Positions 43,972-52,611 of a stretch of DNA of 64,000 nucleotides are shown in pieces. The notes under the pieces were generated by a model. The model was given only the letters and a program-made list of their open reading frames with translations, did not search any database and was not told the DNA's origin. The number at the start of each line of letters is the position of its first letter. Positions within the stretch are counted from its first letter, which is position 1. The translations under genes were made by a program, and so were the position numbers. The stretch comes from an uncultured Spartobacteria bacterium (GTDB taxonomy: Bacteria; Verrucomicrobiota; Verrucomicrobiia; Chthoniobacterales; Terrimicrobiaceae): positions 1-64,000 of the forward strand of contig CALCJD010000119.1 in NCBI GenBank assembly GCA_937960895.1, given 5' to 3'.

Positions 43972-44412
43972 TCATACTACCATCCGCCGCGCGTACTTGA
44001 AAATGCGTTCCTGCAGGCGCGCCATCTCGTTCGCCTCGGCGGGCTCGAGGTCGTCCCAGCCGGCCAGATGCAGCAGGCCGTGAATGAAGCACAGGGCGGC
44101 CTCCTCGTTCGGGGTGTGTCCGTAGCTCCTCGCGTTTTCCGTTACCACGCCCGCCCCGATGAGGATTTCCCCGTGATGGAAGGTGATGACATCGGTCGGC
44201 GTGGGATCGGCAAAAAACTCGTCGTGCACCCGGGCGATGGCGCGGTCACCAAGGATAAAGGCCTCGACGGCGCGCAGGTGGGAGAGCGGGGCGGCATTGG
44301 AGCGGACGCAGGCAACGCAGGCCGGGCGGGCGAAGTGGACGACGCGCAGAATGAACGGCACATCAAACTTCCACGTCCTCTGCCTGTTCGCCAGGGAAAG
44401 TGACGGGCGCAT
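43972..44412 (-). CDS. ybeY: Endoribonuclease YbeY-like, with Asp in the third zinc-ligand position
   Basis: This 146-residue protein has the YbeY landmarks TDVITFHHGEILI (72-84) and the metal motif HGLLHLAGWDD (111-121). YbeY matures 16S rRNA 3' ends and checks ribosomes. The usual motif is H-x3-H-x5-H; here positions 111 and 115 are His but 121 is Asp. The EANEM segment after it is conserved. It lies in the expected block behind phoH and the 7TM-HD gene. The start at 44412 was chosen over a longer upstream frame. Confidence 0.88.
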   Translation of the reverse strand: MRPSLSLANRQRTWKFDVPFILRVVHFARPACVACVRSNAAPLSHLRAVEAFILGDRAIARVHDEFFADPTPTDVITFHHGEILIGAGVVTENARSYGHTPNEEAALCFIHGLLHLAGWDDLEPAEANEMARLQERIFKYARRMVV

Positions 44413-44426
44413 GGGGCGGGTTGGGG

Positions 44427-46022
44427 TCAGGCCGCCGACTGTTCGCGACGGCCGGCGGTTGAGGCTCCCGACTCCTTTTCCTCGCGTTTGGAAGGATACG
44501 CGATCCGGGAGTGGAGCATGTTGACGAGGGAAAAGCGGAAACTCTCGGCGATCTTGCGGATTTCGGCGAGGGTGAGCGGGCATTCGTCCAGCTGGTGCTC
44601 GGCAATGCGCGAATCGATGATGCTGTTGACGAGATCCTCGATGCGCTGCGGGGTCGGCCGTTCCATCGACCGGGAGGCGCTTTCCACCGAGTCCGCCAGG
44701 CTCACGATGGCGGCCTCCTTGGTCTGCGGACGCGGACCCGGGTAGCGGAAACTTTCCTCCTTCACCTCGGGAATGTCCTCCTCCCGCATGTTCATGATCT
44801 TGCCGCCGAGCCGGGCGTCGTTCTGCTGCTGGAGGGCGCGCTGGTAGAAATACGAAACCATCGACGTGCCGTGATGCTGCTGGATCACGTCCACGATTTC
44901 CGGATTGAGGCGATTCTTGAGCGCCAGATCCACCCCCTCCTTGACGTGCGCAATGATGATGAGTGCGCTCATCGTGGGGGTGAGTTCGTCATGCGGATTG
45001 TGACCCGGCCGCATGTTTTCGGTGAAATATTCGGGCTTCACCAGCTTGCCGATGTCGTGGAAATAGGCGCAGACGCGGCACATGGTGGGATTGGCACCCA
45101 CCTTTTCGGCGGCGGCCTCGGCCAGATTGGCCACCGCAAGGCTGTGGTGGTAGGTGCCCGGCGCCTCCATGCTCAGGCGCCGCAGAAGGGGGTGGTTGAG
45201 ATCGGCGGTTTCCAGCCAGGAAATATCCGTCGTGATGCGGAAGATGTTTTCCAGCACCGGAATCAGGCCGCTGGCCAGCACCGAGGTGCCGAAGCCGGTG
45301 GCGATCGCCGCCAGACTCTGCCAGCCGATCATTTTCCAGTCCGTCTGCCCGATGGATTCCCAGATGATCGGTCCGATCTGCCCAAAGGCCGCCGCGAGAA
45401 CCCACGTGGCCAGGCCGACGTAGATGCCGGCGCGAATGAGACGGCTGCGACGGCGGACCTGGATGGTCACATACACCGCGATGAAGCCCGTGATGAGGGA
45501 AATGACGAGGAAAATGGGGTCGATGCGGCCGACCAGAAGCGATCCCCAGAGGCTGGCAAACACCGCCGCAAACAGGCCGTGGTTTTTCCCGAGGAGAACC
45601 GACAGCACCAGCGGGGCAAACGCGTAAGGTACCAAAAGGGGGACAAGTTGCAGATCGATCCGCCCCATGGTGGCCTGGGCCAGAATGACCTTGATGGCGG
45701 CCAGTTGGAGAAAAAGAACACCAAAGACCAGCGCCAGCCGGGAATTCCCCCCCAGCGTGGTGGGTTCATTGATCCAGAGCTGGGTGACCGCCGTGACAAA
45801 AATGAGCAGGCAAAGCAGGAACTTTTTGGCGGGCTCCTCCTGAACGCCGGTGAAAATCAACACGGCCAGTCCGGCGACGAAGGCGCCGAAGATCAGGGCC
45901 CGGACCCCCCAGCCGCATTCGAGGGCGGTGGTCAGTTCGTTTTTTTCCGCGACGGTACGACGGGTCTTGCCGCAGGCCATGCCTTTTTCGACGAGACGGC
46001 GGCGTTGGAGAAAATTCCACAT
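44427..46022 (-). CDS. 7TM-HD membrane phosphohydrolase (PgpH-like)
   Basis: This 531-residue protein has several membrane helices (about 40-270) followed by an HDIG-type phosphohydrolase domain (about 290-490). The HD motifs are YHHSLAVANLAEAAAE, the CAYFHDIGK core and the later QQHHGTSMVSYFYQ. PgpH proteins degrade cyclic di-AMP. The extracytoplasmic 7TMR-HDED domain usual in PgpH is missing or very short, since helices start near residue 40. The gene sits between phoH and ybeY as in many bacteria. Confidence 0.9.
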   Translation of the reverse strand: MWNFLQRRRLVEKGMACGKTRRTVAEKNELTTALECGWGVRALIFGAFVAGLAVLIFTGVQEEPAKKFLLCLLIFVTAVTQLWINEPTTLGGNSRLALVFGVLFLQLAAIKVILAQATMGRIDLQLVPLLVPYAFAPLVLSVLLGKNHGLFAAVFASLWGSLLVGRIDPIFLVISLITGFIAVYVTIQVRRRSRLIRAGIYVGLATWVLAAAFGQIGPIIWESIGQTDWKMIGWQSLAAIATGFGTSVLASGLIPVLENIFRITTDISWLETADLNHPLLRRLSMEAPGTYHHSLAVANLAEAAAEKVGANPTMCRVCAYFHDIGKLVKPEYFTENMRPGHNPHDELTPTMSALIIIAHVKEGVDLALKNRLNPEIVDVIQQHHGTSMVSYFYQRALQQQNDARLGGKIMNMREEDIPEVKEESFRYPGPRPQTKEAAIVSLADSVESASRSMERPTPQRIEDLVNSIIDSRIAEHQLDECPLTLAEIRKIAESFRFSLVNMLHSRIAYPSKREEKESGASTAGRREQSAA

Positions 46023-46046
46023 GGGTGCAAACGGGGTACTATAGCC

Positions 46047-47030
46047 CTAGATCAGGCTGTCCTGCAATCCACGATGTTCCCGGTAGGCGTGGATGATCTT
46101 CTGGACGAGGGGGTGACGGACGACGTCGTTCTCCTCGAAAAAGTGAAATCCGATGCCTTCCACCTTGCGGAGGGCCTCGGCGGCCTCCACCAGTCCGCTG
46201 CGCTTGTTGCGCGGCAAATCGATCTGCGTGCGGTCGCCGGTGACCACACACTTGGAGTCCTGTCCGAGACGGGTCAAAAACATGAACATCTGCTCGGTGG
46301 TGGTGTTCTGGGCCTCGTCGAGAATGACGAAGGCATTGGCCAGTGTGCGGCCGCGCATGTAGGCCAGCGGGGCGATTTCAATCACGCCCCGATCCATGTA
46401 TTTCTGGATTTCGTCGACCTCCAGCATGTCGTGCAGGGCGTCGTAGAGCGGCCGGAGGTAGGGCAGGATTTTTTCCTGCAGGTCGCCGGGCAGGAACCCG
46501 AGCGCCTCCCCGGCCTCGACGGCCGGACGGGTCAGAATGATGCGGCTGACCTTTTCCTGCTTGAGTGCGGACACCGCCATGGCCATGGCGAGATAGGTTT
46601 TGCCCGTGCCCGCCGGGCCGATGCCGAAGGTGATGTCGTGGGAACGGATGGTCAGCAGGTATTCCCGCTGGCCGTTCGTCTTGGGCACCACCGCCGGCTT
46701 GCGGGGCGAGCATTGGATGCGGAAATCCAGCAGGTTGCCCAGTTCCCCGCCGCCGTTCCCGGCCACGGAATTCAGGGCGTATTGGAATTCGTGCCTGCGG
46801 ACCACGACCCCGCGACGCCGGGCCTCGTCCAGCTGGTTGAAGACCTTGCGCGCCCGGCCGACATTTTCCCCGTCGCCCTCGATGCGCAGCCAGCCGTCAC
46901 GGGAGGTCACCCGCACGTCGAGCGCCGTCTCGAGTTCACGCAACAACTTGTCATCGCCCCCGTAAAGCGCCTGAACGGCGCGGGCGTTCTCGAACTCCAG
47001 AGTGAGGGCTTCGGAATTACTTGTAGCCAT
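46047..47030 (-). CDS. phoH: PhoH-family ATPase
   Basis: This 327-residue P-loop ATPase of the PhoH family is thought to act in RNA metabolism. It has an N-terminal KH-like small domain (about 20-75), the Walker A GPAGTGKTYLAMAMA, the EAGEALGFLPGDLQEK segment, FVILDEAQNTT as Walker B and VVTGDRTQIDLP. Its start overlaps the stop of the upstream secreted protein by 14 bases. The 7TM-HD gene begins 24 bases downstream. Confidence 0.95.
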   Translation of the reverse strand: MATSNSEALTLEFENARAVQALYGGDDKLLRELETALDVRVTSRDGWLRIEGDGENVGRARKVFNQLDEARRRGVVVRRHEFQYALNSVAGNGGGELGNLLDFRIQCSPRKPAVVPKTNGQREYLLTIRSHDITFGIGPAGTGKTYLAMAMAVSALKQEKVSRIILTRPAVEAGEALGFLPGDLQEKILPYLRPLYDALHDMLEVDEIQKYMDRGVIEIAPLAYMRGRTLANAFVILDEAQNTTTEQMFMFLTRLGQDSKCVVTGDRTQIDLPRNKRSGLVEAAEALRKVEGIGFHFFEENDVVRHPLVQKIIHAYREHRGLQDSLI

Positions 47031-47469
47031 AGACGAGCGCCCAGTTGGTGCGCTCCGCGGGGGATTTCTCCACAGTCACGATGGCATAATACGTACCCGT
47101 CTTCTGCGGAATCACCCTTGCACCGGCAAAATAGGCTCCCGAACCAGCCTTTCCCGGCCGCTGGTAGGACTCCACCTCCGCCAGTTTTCCATTGGAATCA
47201 TAAACATGCACGGTCACCACGGCGCCCTTGGTGTCCGTGCCCAGACAAAACCAGTAGTCGTTGCCCTTGAACAGCTGGGCCGTGACGGCCTGCTGATCCT
47301 TCACGCCCAGGTCCCCGCCCCAGGCGTCTTCACGAATGATGTACCCCTGCTTGACGAAGGGCAGGGCCGATTCGTGGGCAAAGGACAACGCATCGTCCAC
47401 GGCCGCCCAGACCGCCGAAAGCCCCGCCACTGCCAACGCGAGGACGAAGAGGATTTTCAGCGTCTTCAT
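47017..47469 (-). CDS. Secreted hypothetical protein, PPC-like size
   Basis: This 150-residue protein has a signal peptide (about 1-22, ending VWAA) and a beta-rich mature part with YWFCLGTDTKGAVVTVHVYD and TGTYYAIVTVEKSP. It resembles a small periplasmic carbohydrate- or pre-peptidase-type beta-sandwich in pattern only. It overlaps the upstream gene by 4 bases and phoH by 14. Function unknown. Confidence 0.78.
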   Translation of the reverse strand: MKTLKILFVLALAVAGLSAVWAAVDDALSFAHESALPFVKQGYIIREDAWGGDLGVKDQQAVTAQLFKGNDYWFCLGTDTKGAVVTVHVYDSNGKLAEVESYQRPGKAGSGAYFAGARVIPQKTGTYYAIVTVEKSPAERTNWALVYGYK

Positions 47470-48263
47470 TCCTGGCCGGAGGTGATGACGGTGACCATAT
47501 CACCCGTCAGTTTGTTGATTTTCTGGACGTTCGACACGGGAATGCTGCCCTTGGCGATGAGCGGACGGATGTCCCTCAAAAGTTTGCGCACCTTCGCGAC
47601 CAACTCCTCCTTGCGGAGGCGGGAGCTGCGCATTTCCTCGATGCGGCGGCTGAAATAGGCCACCAGCTCCGGCTGATTGAGGAGTTCGGCGCCGTCGGGC
47701 GTGTAGTTTTTGCTTACGATGGAGGTGAGCACCTCCGTGCCGCGGATCCAGCCGCCCAGACTGACCAACTGGGCCAGATCCTCGTCGCCCAGTTCCTGCA
47801 TGGCGGCCCGGACGTCCTGCAGGGCCCCGTCGAGCTCGCTGCGGACGGCCCGCCAGTTTTTGGCGTCGGCCTTCTCAATGACGCTCTTGCTGCGGGCGAT
47901 GACGGCCTTGCGCACATTGATGGCGTCGGCCAGCACCAGAACCTCCTGGCCGATCTCCTTCACCCGCTGGGAATCCTCCGCCTCCACGGCGACAAACCCC
48001 TCGGCGATCACCGTCCCGAGCAGGAGCGCCACCTGGGCGCGGTTGCCGGTGTTGGTGCCGAGCGAATCGCGCATTTCCCCCTTCCAGTTGGGTGAACCGA
48101 GCTTGTCGAGCACGTTGAACACCTCGCTCGGCACGGGGACCACCACCTCGTCCACGGCGGTGGCGGGGAATTTCGAGAGATCAACCGTCTGAGGCGGCGT
48201 CTGGGCAGCCGCGCCGGCAAAGGCAAGGCCACAGAGGGCGGCGGGAATCAGGCGTGGCAGCAT
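47466..48263 (-). CDS. Secreted hypothetical helical protein, first gene of the phoH run
   Basis: This 265-residue protein has a signal peptide (MLPRLIPAALCGLAFAGAAAQ) and a mainly helical mature part with repeated Arg/Lys/Glu heptads, LDKLGSPNWKGEMRDSLG near the start and a two-part helical end. No known domain is recognised. ATG at 48263 puts the signal first; an in-frame ATG at 48314 would add 17 residues. It heads an eight-gene transcript and faces hldA across 57 bases. Confidence 0.75.
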   Translation of the reverse strand: MLPRLIPAALCGLAFAGAAAQTPPQTVDLSKFPATAVDEVVVPVPSEVFNVLDKLGSPNWKGEMRDSLGTNTGNRAQVALLLGTVIAEGFVAVEAEDSQRVKEIGQEVLVLADAINVRKAVIARSKSVIEKADAKNWRAVRSELDGALQDVRAAMQELGDEDLAQLVSLGGWIRGTEVLTSIVSKNYTPDGAELLNQPELVAYFSRRIEEMRSSRLRKEELVAKVRKLLRDIRPLIAKGSIPVSNVQKINKLTGDMVTVITSGQE

Positions 48264-48320
48264 GGCAAAAATAAGCTTCGCGATGGGCCTCGGCCCCGTT
48301 AAAAGCGCGCGCATCATTAG

Positions 48321-49328
48321 ATGAATCTTCCAAGAATACAACACCTTCTTGACCTCGTGCGCAAGCAGCGGCTGCTGGTCATCGGCGACGTGATGCTTGA
48401 CGAGTTTGTTTGGGGGAAGGTCTCGCGCATCTCCCCGGAAGCCCCGGTCCCCGTCGTGGAAGTGCAGCGGGAGTCGTGCTACCCGGGAGGAGCCGCGAAC
48501 GTCGCCCGCAACCTCCGGCCGTTTTGCAATTCGGTGCATATCAGCGGTCTCATCGGCTGCGACATTCACGCCGGACGCCTGAAATCCCTCCTGGACGCCG
48601 AAGGCATCGCCACGGAAGGCCTCATTGAGTCGGCCAACTACTCGACCATCGTCAAAACCCGCATCATCGCCCGCCAACAGCAGGTGGTCCGGGTGGACCG
48701 CGAAAAACGCCATCCCGCCCCACGGGAAACCCTCGAAGCCGCCTGCGAACGCATTTCCCGCCTCCTGAACGAGGTGGACGGCGTGATCTTGGAGGATTAC
48801 GGCAAGGGGTTCCTCACCCAGGATTTTGTGACGCGGGTCGGGGCAATGACCGCGAAGGCCGGCAAAATCCTCACCGCCGACCCCAATCCAGGCAATCCCC
48901 TCACCTGGCACAATGTCACCACCCTGAAACCCAACCGGTCCGAAGCCTTCGCAATGGCGGGGGTTCCCGAACAGCCGGCTGAGGATAACCCATTGGAAGA
49001 CAAAGCATTGCTAAATGTCGGCTCCATCCTCCTCGAGCGTTTCAACATTCCCTCCCTGCTCATCACCCTGAGCGAGCATGGGATGATTCTTTTTGACCGT
49101 TCCGGTCCTCCCTATCACACCCCCACCCGGGCCCGGGAGGTTTTTGACGTGTCCGGGGCCGGCGACACCGCCATCGCCCTGTTCACCGCCGCCCTCTGCG
49201 CGGGAGCGTCCTTCTCCGAGGCGGCCGAGATCTCCAATCATGCCTCGGGGGTCGTGGTCAGCAAACTGGGCACCGCCACGCTCACCCCGGAGGAATTGAT
49301 CGCCAGCTTCGAAAAGAATGGCGTCTGA
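48321..49328 (+). CDS. hldA: D-glycero-beta-D-manno-heptose-7-phosphate kinase (RfaE domain I)
   Basis: This 335-residue PfkB-family kinase makes heptose 1,7-bisphosphate for LPS core. Markers are VIGDVMLDEFVWGKVSRISPE at the start, PGGAANVARNL, the KPNRSEAF segment and the catalytic GAGDT. It lacks the C-terminal adenylyltransferase domain of bifunctional HldE, so a separate hldC would be needed. Its end overlaps gmhB by 11 bases. Confidence 0.95.
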   Translation: MNLPRIQHLLDLVRKQRLLVIGDVMLDEFVWGKVSRISPEAPVPVVEVQRESCYPGGAANVARNLRPFCNSVHISGLIGCDIHAGRLKSLLDAEGIATEGLIESANYSTIVKTRIIARQQQVVRVDREKRHPAPRETLEAACERISRLLNEVDGVILEDYGKGFLTQDFVTRVGAMTAKAGKILTADPNPGNPLTWHNVTTLKPNRSEAFAMAGVPEQPAEDNPLEDKALLNVGSILLERFNIPSLLITLSEHGMILFDRSGPPYHTPTRAREVFDVSGAGDTAIALFTAALCAGASFSEAAEISNHASGVVVSKLGTATLTPEELIASFEKNGV

Positions 49329-49869
49329 CCTCCGCGGGGCCGTCTTTTTCGACCGGGACGGCACCCTGATGCGGGAGGAACACTATTGCGACCACCCCTC
49401 CCGCGTGCAGGCCATCCCGGGCACGGCGGAAGCCCTTGCGGCTCTGCGCGCCCGGGGCTGGCTGCTGGTGATGGTCACCAACCAGAGCGGCATCGGACGC
49501 GGGTATTTCACCCACGCGGACTACGAGGCCGTGAACGCGGAGCTTTTTCGTCAGCTCGGGACTTCCTTGGACGGTGTCTATTGCTGCGCCGACCACCCCG
49601 ACACCCCCACCCCACGACGGAAACCGGGCACCGGCATGGTCGAGGAGGCGGTGCGCGATTTCCGCATCGATCCGACCCGGTCCTGGATGATCGGGGACAA
49701 GGACATCGACATCGCCTGCGGCCGTGCGGCCGGCTGCCGCACCATTCTGGTTCGGACCGGCTATGGCGAAAAACACCGCGGCTGCGGGGCCGACCACATC
49801 GCCCGGGATGTGGCGGAAGCCGTGCGGATCATTCTGGAAGCCGACGAAACCACCCCTCCCGCGGCCTGA
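49318..49869 (+). CDS. gmhB: D-glycero-beta-D-manno-heptose 1,7-bisphosphate 7-phosphatase
   Basis: This 183-residue HAD-superfamily phosphatase removes the 7-phosphate before nucleotide activation of heptose. It has FFDRDGTL (catalytic Asp pair), VTNQSGIGRG, the substrate-loop region with CCADHPDTP-RRKPGTGM and WMIGDKDIDIACG. One Cys of the usual zinc loop is replaced by Arg. It is translated with hldA. Confidence 0.94.
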   Translation: MASDLRGAVFFDRDGTLMREEHYCDHPSRVQAIPGTAEALAALRARGWLLVMVTNQSGIGRGYFTHADYEAVNAELFRQLGTSLDGVYCCADHPDTPTPRRKPGTGMVEEAVRDFRIDPTRSWMIGDKDIDIACGRAAGCRTILVRTGYGEKHRGCGADHIARDVAEAVRIILEADETTPPAA

Positions 49870-49934
49870 TTCCCCGCCCGCCCGCCGGAGTCTCCCGGCT
49901 CCGCCCCCCGAGAAAAACTCCCCTTTGGCCTTGC

Positions 49935-49951
49935 GGGGACATTTTGTCTCC
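49935..49951. promoter_or_regulatory. Dyad GGGGACA-TTT-TGTCTCC upstream of the monooxygenase
   Basis: The 7-base arms GGGGACA and TGTCTCC are complementary except for one G-T wobble and flank a TTT centre, 18 bases upstream of the ATG. It could be a repressor operator or an RNA hairpin that limits translation of the flavoprotein. No regulator is adjacent. Confidence 0.4.
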
Positions 49952-49968
49952 ATTATGTGCGCAAAACC

Positions 49969-51564
49969 ATGAGCGCTTCCCCTACGGCGGATCTGTTAAT
50001 CCTCGGCGCCGGCCCTGTGGGTCTGACCCTGGCGGCCGAATGTCGGAAACACGGCATTTCGTTTCGCATCGTCGATCAGAATCCGACACATTCCGTCTAT
50101 TCCAAGGCCCTCGCCATCTGGAGCAACACCATTGAGCACCTGGCGGGACTGGGGCTCGCCGAAAAGTTTCTGGAGGCGGGATGCCCCGTCCGCCGCGGCA
50201 TTTTTCAGGACAACGGAAAAAAGATCGCCGAGATTCCCATCACGGAGGGGCTCGACAGTCCGTATCCGCAGCCCTTCGTCCTTCCGCAGTCGGACACCGA
50301 AGCTCTCCTCGGCAGGCATCTGGCCGCGCAGGGTGTCATCGTGGAACGCAACACCCGGGCCCTCGATGTCCGGCCGCAGGAGGATCACGTGGAGGTCGAT
50401 CTCCAGAAGCCCGGCGGCGCGGAGACGGTCCGCACCCGCTGGCTCGCCGCCTGTGACGGAGCCCGCAGCCTGACCCGCCACAAGCTGGAAATCGAGTTCC
50501 GTGGCGTCACCGAAAACATGGGATTCATTCTCGCCGACGCCAAAACCCACGGCGAACTGCCCGAGGACGGCATGCTGGTTTCCTCCGGTCCGGGCGGCAA
50601 CGTCATCATTTTCCCGGTCAAGAAGGGCGTCTGGCGCGTCTTTGCCTTGCGCGAGAACGGGGATGATCGCAGCGAACCCACCCTGGAGGAAATCCAGCGG
50701 CACCTCGACGGCGCGGGACTTTCACACATCAAACTGTTCGACCCCGAGTGGCTGTCCCACTTCGTGGTCAACGAACGGGTGGCGGTCCGCAACCGCGTGG
50801 GTCGCGTCTTCCTGCTGGGCGACGCCTCGCACATTCACAGTCCGGCCGGCGGCCAGGGCATGAACACGGGCATGCAGGACGCCTTCAACCTCGGCTGGAA
50901 ACTCCGCCTGCTCACCCAGGGCCGCGGCGACACGGAAGCCCTTGCCGAAAGCTACTTTGCCGAACGGCACCCCGTGGCCTGCCAGGTCGTCAAGGAAACG
51001 AGCAACCTGCTCCACTTCGGCGTGCAAAGCCATGCGTTCTTCCGGGCGGCCAAACGGTTGCTGCTGCCGCTCGTCTCCCATTCCGACACCCTGAAACGCA
51101 CCGCGGCGTTCCGACTTTCCGAACTCGGCATTTCCTATGCCGCCGGACCGCTGATCGAACAGGACTCGCCCGCCTTCCGGCACTTCGACGACCTCGAGCC
51201 CGGCACGCTGGCCCGCGATGTGGACGTCATTTCCCAGGGATCCCCCCTTTCCCTCTGGCGGCAGCTTCTGACCCCTCATCACACGCTGGTTGTGTTTTCC
51301 GGACCCGAACCCTCCCGCCCGACCGTGGAGGATCTGGTCGGTTCCGCCGACCCCGCGCGCGCCCTTGTCGTCTGGCAGGGCCAGGAACCCCCGGCGCTCG
51401 ACGACTGCACCGTTGTGACCGACCCCGACGGCAAGGCCCACCGCCGCTACGGCCTTTCCAAAACCGCGGGATGGTATCTTGTGCGACCGGACCAATACAT
51501 TGCCGCCCGCGGCGTGGCGACCGAGAAGGATCTTCTGATTCCGTATCTCCGGAAAATCACCTGA
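49969..51564 (+). CDS. FAD-dependent aromatic-ring monooxygenase (PheA/TfdB type)
   Basis: This 531-residue flavoprotein hydroxylase has the FAD motif LILGAGPVGLTLAAECRKHG at the start, the middle DGARSLTR, and the second FAD motif GDASHIHSPAGGQGMNTGMQDAFNLGWKL, with a C-terminal thioredoxin-like part as in phenol-type hydroxylases. It would use NAD(P)H and O2 to hydroxylate a ring compound; the substrate is unknown. ATG at 49969 is preferred to a GTG 12 bases upstream. No catabolic operon surrounds it. Confidence 0.92.
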   Translation: MSASPTADLLILGAGPVGLTLAAECRKHGISFRIVDQNPTHSVYSKALAIWSNTIEHLAGLGLAEKFLEAGCPVRRGIFQDNGKKIAEIPITEGLDSPYPQPFVLPQSDTEALLGRHLAAQGVIVERNTRALDVRPQEDHVEVDLQKPGGAETVRTRWLAACDGARSLTRHKLEIEFRGVTENMGFILADAKTHGELPEDGMLVSSGPGGNVIIFPVKKGVWRVFALRENGDDRSEPTLEEIQRHLDGAGLSHIKLFDPEWLSHFVVNERVAVRNRVGRVFLLGDASHIHSPAGGQGMNTGMQDAFNLGWKLRLLTQGRGDTEALAESYFAERHPVACQVVKETSNLLHFGVQSHAFFRAAKRLLLPLVSHSDTLKRTAAFRLSELGISYAAGPLIEQDSPAFRHFDDLEPGTLARDVDVISQGSPLSLWRQLLTPHHTLVVFSGPEPSRPTVEDLVGSADPARALVVWQGQEPPALDDCTVVTDPDGKAHRRYGLSKTAGWYLVRPDQYIAARGVATEKDLLIPYLRKIT

Positions 51565-51972
51565 GGGTTCAGACCGTCCACCGCCATCCGCCCCCCAAGG
51601 ACCGCCCGGAGTCCGCACCGGCACACGGCGAAGAACCGCCCGGCCTGGCCGCAAACAATCTCCGTCTTCGGATGCGGCCTTTTCATCCCCGCCGCGCCAC
51701 GCCCTCCCGCCGGGACAGGGAAACACATTCGTCCCCTTTGAAACCGTCCCGGCGCGCAGCCTCTTAATATTCCCTTTGGCAAATTGTGCATTCCTTATCC
51801 GGAATTTGTTTCCAAAAAAAGCAAACTTTTGCCATCCGCCTCTCTCCTTATTTTTTTGAACCAAACATAAATTACTTAAACACCATTAGATAGAATCCAT
51901 CTACAAACATAGACCCCCAAGCCTTTGTACTTTGGTATTGCGAAGTCCTTTTTAATCAGGCTTAAGGTCCGC
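51565..51972. other. AT-rich region upstream of LuxR-type regulator
   Basis: From about 51770 to 51960 the sequence turns sharply AT-rich, with runs of A and T and ATTCC-N6-GGAAT (51786-51801 region), unlike the rest of the window. The first 200 bases are GC-rich and code nothing convincing. The AT-rich part is likely the promoter of the response regulator; exact elements could not be assigned. Confidence 0.5.
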
Positions 51973-52611
51973 ATGGGCAAGATTCCTCTTCCCAGGGTCT
52001 TATTGGTCGACAATGAGCCCCAGGTATTGGAAACCATGGACTTCATCCTTTCCGACCTTTACGCGGTTCAGGGATTTACATCGGGGCGACAGGCTGTGGA
52101 AGCGGCGCGCAAACACATCTTTCCCGTGGCCGTCGTGGATCTGCACATGGACGACATGTCCGGCCTCGAGGTTCTGAGGGAGATCAAGGCGGCCAGTCCC
52201 TTCACCCAGGTTGTCATCCTGACCGGTTATGCCTGCATGGACAGCGCCATTTCCGCATTAAACCATGATGCCTATCGTTACCTGATCAAACCTTTTGTCC
52301 GCGACATCTTTCTCGAAGCCCTTTCCGGGGCGATGAAGGCTTATGAAGCCGCCCTGCTTGCCCATGAGCGGCTGAGCATCAAGCCCATGCACCTTGAGGA
52401 TCTGGGACTCAGTCCGAGACTGGCCCAGGTCGCCCGGGGAATCCTCGAAGGGTATTCCAACGAAGAAATCGCCCGGCAGCTCAACATTGCGCCCCGCACC
52501 GTGGAAAAACATGTCGAACGGCTGCTGGCCCACTTTCACATTTCCAGCCGTTTCCTCCTGGAGGCCCAGATCATCAAGACCTTGCGCAGGATGTCCGGGT
52601 GGATACCGTAA
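51973..52611 (+). CDS. NarL/FixJ-type response regulator with LuxR helix-turn-helix
   Basis: This 212-residue regulator has a receiver domain (about 5-120) with acidic D13, phosphoacceptor D56 in VVDLHMDDMSG, T84 and K107, and a C-terminal LuxR/GerE helix-turn-helix (about 145-195) with LSPRLAQVARGILEGYSNEEIARQLNI-type motif. The TTG frame upstream adds 16 residues; ATG at 51973 gives the family start. It has no histidine kinase partner nearby and sits between two AT-rich gaps, so it may be acquired or controlled separately. Targets unknown. Confidence 0.93.
   Translation: MGKIPLPRVLLVDNEPQVLETMDFILSDLYAVQGFTSGRQAVEAARKHIFPVAVVDLHMDDMSGLEVLREIKAASPFTQVVILTGYACMDSAISALNHDAYRYLIKPFVRDIFLEALSGAMKAYEAALLAHERLSIKPMHLEDLGLSPRLAQVARGILEGYSNEEIARQLNIAPRTVEKHVERLLAHFHISSRFLLEAQIIKTLRRMSGWIP

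Noticed and set aside
44511..47270. 919-codon open frame antisense to the 7TM-HD and phoH genes
   Set aside because: Shadow reading frame; the true genes carry intact HD and Walker motifs.
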